Positions 27,892 to 35,527 of a stretch of DNA of 64,000 nt are shown here, one piece after another. The first letter of the stretch is position 1; each line of letters starts with the position of its first letter. Location of the stretch: positions 2,624,501-2,688,500 of the forward strand of contig NZ_JAPJZK010000001.1 in the NCBI RefSeq assembly GCF_026309355.1, read 5' to 3'. Below the pieces are notes generated by a model. The model was not told where the DNA came from and searched no databases. It was given only the letters and a program-made list of their open reading frames with translations. A program made the translations under genes and the position numbers. This DNA is from Spartinivicinus marinus (GTDB taxonomy: Bacteria > Pseudomonadota > Gammaproteobacteria > Pseudomonadales > Zooshikellaceae).

Positions 27892-28084
27892 TATATACTC
27901 TTCGCGAATGATTTTTAGGCTTTGTTACCGTCGCTCTCCACCCCAATCACCTATTAATATAGGCTAACGAGTCTTCGTCACTTGATGGCTTACCGATAAC
28001 GTTTTTTTATCAGCTAAGTGCTATTATTGCTAGCCTTACTGCCGTAGGCTAGCCCTAAAAACTATTCGCAATGGGTATATACCC
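27892..28084 (+). repeat. Dispersed palindromic repeat, copy B (with insertion)
   Basis: The most complete copy on the plus strand: an ACTCTTCGCGAATG left end, the CCGTCGCTCT.CACCCCAATCA core, AGGCTAACGAG.CTTCGTCACTTGATGGC, and a CTAAAAACTATTCGC..GGGTATA right end. Compared with the other copies it has about 62 extra bases near 27992-28053, which contain a strong hairpin (GCTAGCCTTAC / GTAGGCTAGC). It fills most of the gap between the binding-protein region and the SWIM gene. Confidence 0.65.
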
Positions 28085-28135
28085 ATCGCTATGACTATTT
28101 CTGTCAATTCTTGTTATTAGAAGCTCCTTAAGCTG

Positions 28136-29218
28136 TTACTGATAACTTTTACCTAAACGCTCCCAGGCTTCCTCTTTATTCATATTAAATACAACTTCTA
28201 AGGCGGTTTGGCTGGAGGCTCTCAGATTTAAAATGCCTTGCTTTGTTTCCCAATTACGAACTGTATTGACAGGCTTGCCAAGTAATTTTGCAAACTCTAA
28301 ATCCGTCAGGTCAAATAGTTTTCTTAGTTTTTTAATATGTGATGCTCGAATACCACGAGCGATATTGATTACTGGTACTGAAGGCTTTTGTGCTGAGGTT
28401 TGAGAGGTTTTCTTAGCCGCTGGCGTTTTGTTAACTGGTTTTTTGGTAGCTATGCTTTTGGCGGTTTTTGGTTTAGTCGCTTTTTTGACAGGTGCAGGGG
28501 CTTCTTTTTTAAGCGGTGAGGGTACTTCATCTAAATCAATACCAAAAATGTCAGATAAATCTCCAGACACTTGTGGCTTTTTCCGAGTACTTTTGGGGAT
28601 TTTTACCTCAGCATCAATCAAGTCCATATGATCTACACCCCGGAGCAAAAATAGTAGCTCTGGTGAATGATCTAATCGAGCACCAATGCCGTATAATACA
28701 GCAGCTACATGTTTGCACATGGTTGCCCAGTCTGGACAATCACAATTCAACTTAATGTCTTTGGGTTGTGGGAATAAGCCTGATGTAGGGTTGGTAACAG
28801 CTGTCATAACATTATCAGACAGCTTGCCTTGCAACAGTTCTAAAATAGAACCCACTTCACCAGCACAAGTTTTTTTAATAGTTTGCCAACGAGTTTTTGA
28901 AAGGGGGGTAATGCTGATATTAATGTCGTATATATCAGAGCCACTTACCTTTGCGACTATCTTTCCTTTTTGAATCTCTAGGTGGCAAACGGAACCATTG
29001 CGCACGTAAGTGCGTCCTCTTGGAAGCCGGTTCGAAAAATCACTGAACTTCTCTAAATGGGTACACCAAGCATTACCCCAAAAGGTTTTCGCAATTTTAC
29101 GCCCTGCTACTTCAATGGGCTGAATATTTTTACCCTTCTTGCGCAGCTTGTCCATTTGCTTTTTGGCTTTTGCACGACGCTGAGCAACGGGAACATAGGG
29201 AGACCAACCATAAGCCAT
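28136..29218 (-). CDS. SWIM zinc-finger protein with C-terminal helix-turn-helix
   Basis: 360 residues. The N-terminal part up to about 200 has KTFWGNAWCTHLEKFSDFSNRLPRGRTYVRNGSV (family opening) and a SWIM zinc finger, CDCPDWATMCKHVAAVLYGIG. A Lys/Pro/Ala-rich linker (about 215-280) leads to an XRE-like helix-turn-helix (LRKLFDLTDLEFAKLLGKPVNTVRNWETKQG). The neighbouring gene is a SNF2 helicase 15 bp upstream, the usual pair in bacteria. The SWIM domain probably binds DNA or a partner protein for the helicase. The precise role is unknown. Confidence 0.88.
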   Translation of the reverse strand: MAYGWSPYVPVAQRRAKAKKQMDKLRKKGKNIQPIEVAGRKIAKTFWGNAWCTHLEKFSDFSNRLPRGRTYVRNGSVCHLEIQKGKIVAKVSGSDIYDINISITPLSKTRWQTIKKTCAGEVGSILELLQGKLSDNVMTAVTNPTSGLFPQPKDIKLNCDCPDWATMCKHVAAVLYGIGARLDHSPELLFLLRGVDHMDLIDAEVKIPKSTRKKPQVSGDLSDIFGIDLDEVPSPLKKEAPAPVKKATKPKTAKSIATKKPVNKTPAAKKTSQTSAQKPSVPVINIARGIRASHIKKLRKLFDLTDLEFAKLLGKPVNTVRNWETKQGILNLRASSQTALEVVFNMNKEEAWERLGKSYQ

Positions 29219-29233
29219 ATAAGGGCACCTTCT

Positions 29234-31909
29234 TTAAACTTGGGTTCTTTCAAGATCAAGGCTGACAAGTTCTATCAGCTCGCTATCGCTCATTTCAGTT
29301 AACATAACTTCAGAGCCACCTTCTAAAATATCATTGGCAAGTGCTGATTTTTCAGCAATGATTGCATCAATTTTTTCTTCAATGGTACCTTGGCAAACAA
29401 ACTTATGTACCAATACATTATTTTTTTGACCAATACGGAAAGCACGGTCAGTGGCTTGATTTTCCACTGCTGGGTTCCACCACCGGTCAAAGTGAATAAC
29501 ATGTGACGCTTCGGTTAAGGTCAAACCTGTCCCCCCAGCTTTTATAGAAAGTACAAAGAACGGTGGGCCATCTTCGGCCTGAAATTGTTCTACCATTTCC
29601 TGGCGCTTTTTAGCAGAAACAGCACCATGTAAGACCAGGCCGGGCTGGCCAAAACAGTCGCTTAAAAAGTCAGCTAAGGGTTCACACATTTCCCGAAACT
29701 GGGTAAACACCAATACTTTTTCTTGTCTTGAGCTAATTTCATCACAAATTTCTGCCAACCGTAAAAATTTACCACTTCTTTGGGCTCTATAATCACCATC
29801 GGACATAAATTGGGCTGGATGATTACAAATTTGCTTAAACCGCAAAATAAAAGAAAGTACTAGCCCTCGGCGCTTCATTCCATCGGCACTTCGAAGAGAT
29901 GTAGCTAGTTCATTAACAGATTTTTGATATAGGCTGGCTTGTGCTTTCGAAAGACCACAGTAGGCGTAAACCTCAGTTTTGTCAGGTAAATCGGAAATAA
30001 TGCTTTTATCGGTTTTTAGGCGCCTTAAGATGTAAGGCTGGACTAAATTTCGTAACGGAGCATATTGCTCAGACTCACGTTTTTCTAGGGACTTGGTAAA
30101 AGATTTAAAGCGAGTAGCTGTACCTAGTAAACCAGGACAAATAAAATCAAATAACGACCACAAATCAGCAAGGCGGTTTTCTACTGGTGTACCTGTCAAA
30201 GCAATTCGGGCGTGGGCTCTAATTTTTTTAGCCATTTTGGATTGTTGGGTACCAGGATTTTTAATCGCTTGCGCTTCATCTAACACGACCATATGCCACT
30301 GAATGTTTTGCAGCCAGATTTGACGTAGTAACATACCATAAGTGGTAATAACTACATCAACACCTGATAGCTGCTTGGCTTTTGATAATTCATCCAGTTG
30401 TGTTTTGCTGGTTAATGATGGGTGTACAAATAATGCTTTAAGGGAGGGAGCAAACTTTTCCAGTTCGCTCTTCCAGTTGCCCATCAATGAAGTCGGCAAT
30501 ACCAATAATGATGGGCGATTGACTTTATTTTTCTTAAGAATTAATAACAAAGAAATAATCTGGATGGTTTTCCCTAACCCCATGTCATCAGCCAAACAAG
30601 CACCCAGTCCCAGTTGGTTTAAGTGCCAGAGCCAGTTAACACCAGTTTCTTGATAAGGGCGTAAAGTGGCTTTTAAGGCGCGTTTGGGGAGTGCTGATTT
30701 TAAGGTTTCTGGCTGGCGGATTTGTTGTAATATTTTTGACAACTTAGAATCGGCCTCAATAAAAGCCCATTCGGTAGCATCTTGCTCCACTGTGCTTGTT
30801 GATAAATCTGATGATGCACCTGACAGTAGCCGCATACCTTCGATAAAAGAGATCCCTTCTTCTTCACCATGCTTTTCTAATGCTTTCATTTGGGCCATGG
30901 CTTGTTCTAGTTTTTCTTTGTCTACCTCTACCCATTGGCCTTTAATAAAAGCTAAACCATCATCAGCTGCTAACAAGGTATCCCACTCTGTTTGAGTTAG
31001 CTTGTTATCACCTAATGCTACTTGAACATTGAAGCGGAGCATCGCATCAGCATTGAAGGTATTATTTAACCCAGTACTTAAAGTGGCTTTGACTTTTGGC
31101 CTAGGCCTCTTTTTCCACCAGTCAGGCAAACGAATAATAATGCCGCTTTCTTCAAACAAGGGAACTTCTTTTAGGAACTGATAAGCTTCTTGAGGACTCC
31201 AGGCCAGGGGGTGATATATATCTCCTGAATCTACCAAGTTTTTGACTAGTGCACTTGATTTGGCGGCTAAATCGATAGGAGACAATAAGTGAATTAAGCG
31301 TGCTTTATTTTTACTGCCTGCATACTCTTCCAAGGCTTTTGCCAGAGGCAAGTGACGGCTTTTTCCTTGGCCATAGGATGGAGAATAGGTTGCCATGAAG
31401 GCGAATGGATAGTCAGGATCTGTTTTATTTTCGGCTAAATGAAAGCAAACTCGCCCTACTTGATGCCAATGAGGCGCACGTGTTTTTAGTAGTGTGGCCA
31501 AGCAATCATAGTGCTGTGCTACTTCGTGAATCAGCCAGTTATCTAACTCTACCCATAACTGCTGTAGTACAGCAACTGACAAGTATTCAGCACCTATCAT
31601 GGGTGGTGCACTGTGTAAAAAATGCTCGGCGGTTGTTGTGTCTAATGGCTCAATTGGTGATAGTGTTTCACCATCAGGGCTGTGGCAACGAGTGGTCATA
31701 TATTGGCAGGCAAATTCATACCAAAAGCGAAAAGTAGGAGGCAGTGAGCTTCCACTTTTTAGTGCTGCCAGGGCAAAAAGCCCTACATTAGTACATTTCT
31801 CTACAAAGTGCTTGGTAATGTTAGCTAGTGCTGGCCCGCTTTTGCCAGTATCGCTGCCTGAAAAGTAACGTATTTTTCCAGAAGGAAGTAAACCAAGAGA
31901 GTTGTTCAT
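29234..31909 (-). CDS. SNF2-family helicase / DNA translocase
   Basis: About 891 residues. N-terminal region of 420 residues typical of bacterial Snf2 proteins, then the motor: LADDMGLGKTIQ (motif I), LDEAQAIKN (II), LTGTPVENRLADLWSLFDF (III), LVFTQFREMCEPLADFL (IV), LSIKAGGTGLTLT (V) and QATDRAFRIGQ (VI). These ATPases move along duplex DNA and remodel protein-DNA contacts. The start is uncertain: ATG 31909 is chosen, while TTG 31987 would add 26 residues; neither has a good ribosome site. Likely cotranscribed with the SWIM gene downstream. Confidence 0.93.
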   Translation of the reverse strand: MNNSLGLLPSGKIRYFSGSDTGKSGPALANITKHFVEKCTNVGLFALAALKSGSSLPPTFRFWYEFACQYMTTRCHSPDGETLSPIEPLDTTTAEHFLHSAPPMIGAEYLSVAVLQQLWVELDNWLIHEVAQHYDCLATLLKTRAPHWHQVGRVCFHLAENKTDPDYPFAFMATYSPSYGQGKSRHLPLAKALEEYAGSKNKARLIHLLSPIDLAAKSSALVKNLVDSGDIYHPLAWSPQEAYQFLKEVPLFEESGIIIRLPDWWKKRPRPKVKATLSTGLNNTFNADAMLRFNVQVALGDNKLTQTEWDTLLAADDGLAFIKGQWVEVDKEKLEQAMAQMKALEKHGEEEGISFIEGMRLLSGASSDLSTSTVEQDATEWAFIEADSKLSKILQQIRQPETLKSALPKRALKATLRPYQETGVNWLWHLNQLGLGACLADDMGLGKTIQIISLLLILKKNKVNRPSLLVLPTSLMGNWKSELEKFAPSLKALFVHPSLTSKTQLDELSKAKQLSGVDVVITTYGMLLRQIWLQNIQWHMVVLDEAQAIKNPGTQQSKMAKKIRAHARIALTGTPVENRLADLWSLFDFICPGLLGTATRFKSFTKSLEKRESEQYAPLRNLVQPYILRRLKTDKSIISDLPDKTEVYAYCGLSKAQASLYQKSVNELATSLRSADGMKRRGLVLSFILRFKQICNHPAQFMSDGDYRAQRSGKFLRLAEICDEISSRQEKVLVFTQFREMCEPLADFLSDCFGQPGLVLHGAVSAKKRQEMVEQFQAEDGPPFFVLSIKAGGTGLTLTEASHVIHFDRWWNPAVENQATDRAFRIGQKNNVLVHKFVCQGTIEEKIDAIIAEKSALANDILEGGSEVMLTEMSDSELIELVSLDLERTQV

Positions 31910-32007
31910 AAAGGGGTGATTGGCTTCTTTCGTAAAAGTCGTAAACTGTCTCCAGAGATACAGATTTTTTTGCAAACATGCAAGCAAAGACGCAAGGGTA
32001 GTACTAA

Positions 32008-32370
32008 ATGAAGAGCACTAGGCCAACTGGCATCAACCGGCTGATAAAAGCCACACTTTATTCCTGGCAAGGGTTAAAAGCAGCCTATCAAAATGAACAG
32101 GCATTCAAGCAAGAGACCTGGCTGTTATTAGTCCTCGCCCCTGTAGCGATCTGGCTTGGTGATAATCCATTAGAAATCGCATTGTTGATTGGTAGTATCC
32201 TATTGATAATGATTGTCGAGTTATTGAACTCAGCAATTGAGGCAGTAGTAGACCGTGTTTCAAATGAACGACACCCGTTGTCAGGTCGCGCTAAAGATAT
32301 GGGGTCAGCTGCGGTGCTGGTAGCTTTGGTGTGTGCTGGGTTGGTATGGTTGGGGGTGTTGCTCAGTTAA
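32008..32370 (+). CDS. dgkA: Diacylglycerol kinase
   Basis: 120 residues, three membrane helices, the expected size. The active-site motif IVELLNSAIEAVVDRVSNERHPLSGRAKDMGSAAV is intact with the catalytic Glu and the ENSAIEA-like stretch. The enzyme phosphorylates diacylglycerol in the inner membrane, recycling lipid from osmoregulated glucan and lipopolysaccharide synthesis. Confidence 0.96.
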   Translation: MKSTRPTGINRLIKATLYSWQGLKAAYQNEQAFKQETWLLLVLAPVAIWLGDNPLEIALLIGSILLIMIVELLNSAIEAVVDRVSNERHPLSGRAKDMGSAAVLVALVCAGLVWLGVLLS

Positions 32371-32400
32371 GTGGGGCAGTTGCTAATAAGTTTAGTGCTT

Positions 32401-32512
32401 GATATGGAGTAGCAGGATATTCTTCCGCCGCTCTTGAAAAGCCATCCATGGCTCATCAAGAGCTAAAGCGACATCCCTGTCGCAGCTACACAACACCCTA
32501 TTACCCCATATC
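32401..32512. repeat. Palindromic element with imperfect 11-bp terminal inverted repeats
   Basis: GATATGGAGTA at 32401-32411 and TACCCCATATC at 32502-32512 are inverted repeats matching at 10 of 11 positions. Inside are two smaller palindromes (GCCATCCATGGC and GCGACATCCCTGTCGC) and a CTCTTGA...TCAAGAG pair. The layout suggests a strongly folded repeat unit or small mobile element. It lies between dgkA and the phage cassette, so it may mark an insertion edge. No second copy was found in the window. Confidence 0.4.
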
Positions 32513-32561
32513 CATTAGCTTTTGAAGTAGATGGCAGTGAAAGATAGTTAGGGTGTAGCTG

Positions 32562-33008
32562 CTACGTATTAGGAAACGGATAACGTGCCTTAATTTCCTG
32601 AATTTTTTTGGCCCATTGCTGTTTTTTCGCCTCAATATCTACATCATCACGCTTCATATACTGATCAAAAACACATTCAGCGCGGAGGGGATCGGCTTCA
32701 AAAAGATAAGCTTGTCGCCGATTTTCTTTAATTGCTTCTATTTTTTCTTGTAATTTCTCTTGTTCAGTTTTAGTTCGCCAGCCATTTGAATCTTTGACTA
32801 GATCATCATTAAAATCGCAAATTAAAGGTTGCCAATCGGCCTCATGCTGAACTATATGTTTAGTACCATTCTTATCTATATAAAACTCAGAATAATTACG
32901 GGCATCGACTACTTGCTCTCCATTGAATCGCAAATAATCAATATTATCAGGGGCTTTGCCGTTGATTACGCCTGTGACTACATCATAACAATATACTAAT
33001 TCTGCCAT
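32562..33008 (-). CDS. Phage tail-fibre assembly protein-like
   Basis: 148 residues. Opens with AELVYCYDVVTGVINGKAPDN, then a segment on the expected input such as QPLICDFNDDLVKDSNGWRTKTEQEKLQEKIEAIKENRRQAYLFEADPLRAECVFDQYMKRDDVDIE. This is the common pattern of small proteins encoded after tail-fibre genes (T4 gp38/P2 G-like function), ending in a charged helical region. It follows the fibre gene by 2 bp, which supports a role in folding or attaching the fibre. Confidence 0.6.
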   Translation of the reverse strand: MAELVYCYDVVTGVINGKAPDNIDYLRFNGEQVVDARNYSEFYIDKNGTKHIVQHEADWQPLICDFNDDLVKDSNGWRTKTEQEKLQEKIEAIKENRRQAYLFEADPLRAECVFDQYMKRDDVDIEAKKQQWAKKIQEIKARYPFPNT

Positions 33009-33010
33009 TT

Positions 33011-34294
33011 TTATACGCTCACGAATAGTTCATATCTATATGCTTCAATTGAATAGGTGCCAGTTCCATTACGTGACTCTAAAACTGGAATTTTTATTAA
33101 ATTTCGGTTCTTTACATAAGAAAGATCACTTGTAATATGGCTTGGTTTATATTTCAATGAGTCTTCTTTTATATAGAAGACATCAGTGTTCGGGTGTAAT
33201 CTATTGTTCCAGCCAGTTGCTCCATTTCTGACTTTACTGACTAAATCTGTATAAGGAATTCTGGACCAATTTAATTGAAAAACTAAGCTCCCTGATATAT
33301 TTAAATATTGATCAAAAGTTGTGCTTGTGTCTTTGCTATTTAATTTTCCTGAATAAAAATATTGTAATATATTTCGGTTAATTAGTGAGGTTACTTGACC
33401 ATCTTTTACTAATACACAAAGCATATCATCATACTGAGTATCAAATATCTCATCTGTTTCAGGTAGCTGTTTAGAATTATAGTTGCTATCTTCTAAGTCA
33501 TATAAAGTAAACCCGTTATCCATATTCCAACGTAAATGATAGGTTTTATTTTGTTGAAAACTAAAAGTTCTTTCTGAACTACTGTAATCACTTGTGTTAA
33601 TTTGGTTCCAGCCGCGTATAATAAATACTTGGTCTGGCTCAATAGTGAGAGTATTTTCTGTTTGGGTTATTTTGAGCTTATTGTTCTCCTGCAGTATTTC
33701 AGGAAAAATAGGCATATTTAAAAAATGATGCTTACTTTTTAAATGTAAATCATGTACAGCTTTTGCTGTAGCCAGCTTATTTGAGTCATCTTCATCAATG
33801 GCATCGGTTTTTTGAGAAAACTTCTCATCCACATAGCTCCTAGACGCTAACACGATTGAAGGATCAACCTTAAGCTCTATATTCTTCGCATTGGCTACTT
33901 CTAAAATTACCTTTAAATAAAGACTGCTGCCACTGCCTTCTTCAATTTTTGGTTTATAGGTTCTTGGATATTTGCCAATACTAATTAAGTTATCTTGTTC
34001 ATCGTATAAACCAAATTCGGTGATACACCAGCCGCCTTGTTTAGCTGGTATTTCAGCTTCTACTACTACCCATAAAGGATTTTTTTCATCGACATAAAGG
34101 TGATTGATGTTTCCTGACCAGCGTTCTCTTACTAGTGAAGCATTTGATTCATTTGGGAAGACTTCTTTGCCTTCATCAGCCCCACCGTCACCGACTTTAA
34201 TAGTGGTTAATTTTAAGGAATCTCCTTGTAATATAGCATTAGTCAGCTGTGCTTTACCGATATCAGTTAAAATATTGTAGTATTTATTTTCCAT
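33011..34294 (-). CDS. Phage tail-collar fibre protein
   Basis: 427 residues. The N-terminal 160 have the DUF3751 tail-collar-fibre domain: YYNILTDIGKAQLTNAI, KVGDGG, SLVRERWSG, ITEFGLYDEQDNLISIGKYP, GSGSSLYLKVIL and DPSIVLASR.YVD. Residues 170-427 are beta-rich and aromatic and probably form the receptor-binding fibre tip. The same N-terminal domain occurs in the fibre of the prophage at 63.0-64.0 kb, so this is a second fibre from a related phage. Product would sit on the tail baseplate and decide host range. Confidence 0.85.
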   Translation of the reverse strand: MENKYYNILTDIGKAQLTNAILQGDSLKLTTIKVGDGGADEGKEVFPNESNASLVRERWSGNINHLYVDEKNPLWVVVEAEIPAKQGGWCITEFGLYDEQDNLISIGKYPRTYKPKIEEGSGSSLYLKVILEVANAKNIELKVDPSIVLASRSYVDEKFSQKTDAIDEDDSNKLATAKAVHDLHLKSKHHFLNMPIFPEILQENNKLKITQTENTLTIEPDQVFIIRGWNQINTSDYSSSERTFSFQQNKTYHLRWNMDNGFTLYDLEDSNYNSKQLPETDEIFDTQYDDMLCVLVKDGQVTSLINRNILQYFYSGKLNSKDTSTTFDQYLNISGSLVFQLNWSRIPYTDLVSKVRNGATGWNNRLHPNTDVFYIKEDSLKYKPSHITSDLSYVKNRNLIKIPVLESRNGTGTYSIEAYRYELFVSV

Positions 34295-34310
34295 TGTATA
34301 TTTCTCATAT

Positions 34311-34434
34311 ACTCAAAGTGAAGGGGTTTTAGAGGAGGCCGTCGAGTGATGAAACCCCATGAGTTTATATTTTTTATAAATGATTGGGGTGAAGAATGAA
34401 GACAACAAACTCTAAAATGCATTCGCGAAGAGTA
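34311..34434 (-). repeat. Dispersed palindromic repeat, copy C
   Basis: In reverse complement this reads CTCTTCGCGAATG, TTTGTTGTCTTCATTCTTCA, CCCCAATCATTTATA, ACTCATGGGG..TCATCACTCGACGGCC and CTAAAACCCC. Lies between the fibre gene and the holin gene, opposite to copies A and B in orientation. Its right end touches the holin stop codon (34438). Confidence 0.65.
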
Positions 34435-34437
34435 GAT

Positions 34438-34827
34438 TTATTTAAACTTGGTGGTTAAGTAATTAGTTAGTACATTTCTTAAAATTCGCCTAAAGCCGAA
34501 AGTGTCGATATATACCAGAGCTAGAGCATACATGTACCATTCAGGAACACTGCTGGTTAGTGCAGAAAAGCCTTGTTTAACTGGATCATTCATCCCTGGA
34601 ATAAAACACAAGATGAGTGGGATAACAGTTACCAGTAATAAAAAGTCGTCTTTCCAACCTCTTGACTGAATACTCAATGAATCCAGCTCGGTGGCACTGA
34701 TATTTCCCTGTTGAATTTCATCTAATTGCCGTTGATGGATAGCTTGTTTTAATTCTTGCTTACGCTGATTGTTTACTAAAAGGGTATGAAATACCCCTGT
34801 TAGGCTGTTTATTATTGTTGACCACAT
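34438..34827 (-). CDS. Phage holin-like protein
   Basis: 129 residues. An amphipathic N-terminus and a charged Gln-rich segment (QRKQELKQAIHQRQLDEIQQGN), then two clear membrane helices (DFLLLVTVIPLILCFIPG and WYMYALALVYIDTFGF) and a basic C-terminus. The order agrees with holins of the three-transmembrane GTA type, in which the first span is weak. It sits just upstream of an endolysin gene on the reverse strand order (amidase, then holin). Holin assignment rests on context plus topology. Confidence 0.55.
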   Translation of the reverse strand: MWSTIINSLTGVFHTLLVNNQRKQELKQAIHQRQLDEIQQGNISATELDSLSIQSRGWKDDFLLLVTVIPLILCFIPGMNDPVKQGFSALTSSVPEWYMYALALVYIDTFGFRRILRNVLTNYLTTKFK

Positions 34828-34870
34828 AGCTTTTCCATTAATGATTATATGCTTCGAGAATGACTATTTT

Positions 34871-34997
34871 TATAAGCAAAGCGAATGGTTTTTAGTGGCG
34901 GCCGTCGAGCGATGAGGCCCCATGAGTTTATGTATTTATAAATGATTGGGGTGAAGAGCGACGACAACAAACACTAAAGGCCATTCGAGAAGGTTAT
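34871..34997 (-). repeat. Dispersed palindromic repeat, copy D
   Basis: Reverse complement reads CTTCTCGAATGGCC, TTTGTTGTCGTCGCTCTTCA, CCCCAATCATTTATAAAT, ACTCATGGGGCCTCATCGCTCGACGGCC and CTAAAAACCATTCGC. It is the neighbour of copy C and nearly identical to it. Its outer end extends into the amidase gene, whose last codons and stop (34974) lie within the repeat. Confidence 0.65.
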
Positions 34998-35372
34998 ATC
35001 CCACCATTGTTGTACATTGAAGTTAGGACAGCTTTTATTATTGTCGAAATCCCTATGCCCATAAATTTTCGCTTTAGGGTATTTCTTTAACCATAGTTTT
35101 AACTGGTCGTATAAGGTTTGCATCTGTTGATTGGTGTAATGTTTTCTACCAATTAAGCAAATACCTAAGCTATCCAGGTTATGATCTTTTGCATGGGCGC
35201 CATACCAGTATTCCGGTCTGCCATTTTCAATGGTGCCATCTCGTTTAATTATTTTGTGGTAGCCAATGCCGGACCAACCTCGTTCCAGGTGCCATCGGTG
35301 AATATCCGCTGCTGAGACATCTCTACTATCAGGTGTGTCTGAGCAGTGAACAATAAGTTTAGTGATGTTCAT
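34974..35372 (-). CDS. N-acetylmuramoyl-L-alanine amidase (phage endolysin)
   Basis: 132 residues, an amidase_2 domain like T7 lysozyme. Zinc ligands His9 (IVHCSDTP), His106 and Cys115 (YGHRDFDNNKSCPNF) are present, as are the catalytic Tyr38 (GIGYHK) and Lys113. The enzyme cuts the amide bond between muramic acid and peptide in peptidoglycan. AAGGAGCATTTTATG gives the start. No signal peptide, so release would depend on the adjacent holin. The extreme C-terminus is shaped by the dispersed repeat, copy D. Confidence 0.9.
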   Translation of the reverse strand: MNITKLIVHCSDTPDSRDVSAADIHRWHLERGWSGIGYHKIIKRDGTIENGRPEYWYGAHAKDHNLDSLGICLIGRKHYTNQQMQTLYDQLKLWLKKYPKAKIYGHRDFDNNKSCPNFNVQQWWDITFSNGL

Positions 35373-35527
35373 AAAATGCTCCTTAACTGTTAGAAGTATT
35401 TTACGAACTAAAAAGATGGAGCATCAGGTGAAAAATTTCACTCTTCTGATCTTTTACAGCAAAGTTCTTATGAGCAAGGAGAGTGAAGATCAAACCAATT
35501 AGGATTTATCCAAAGCGAAGACTAAAA

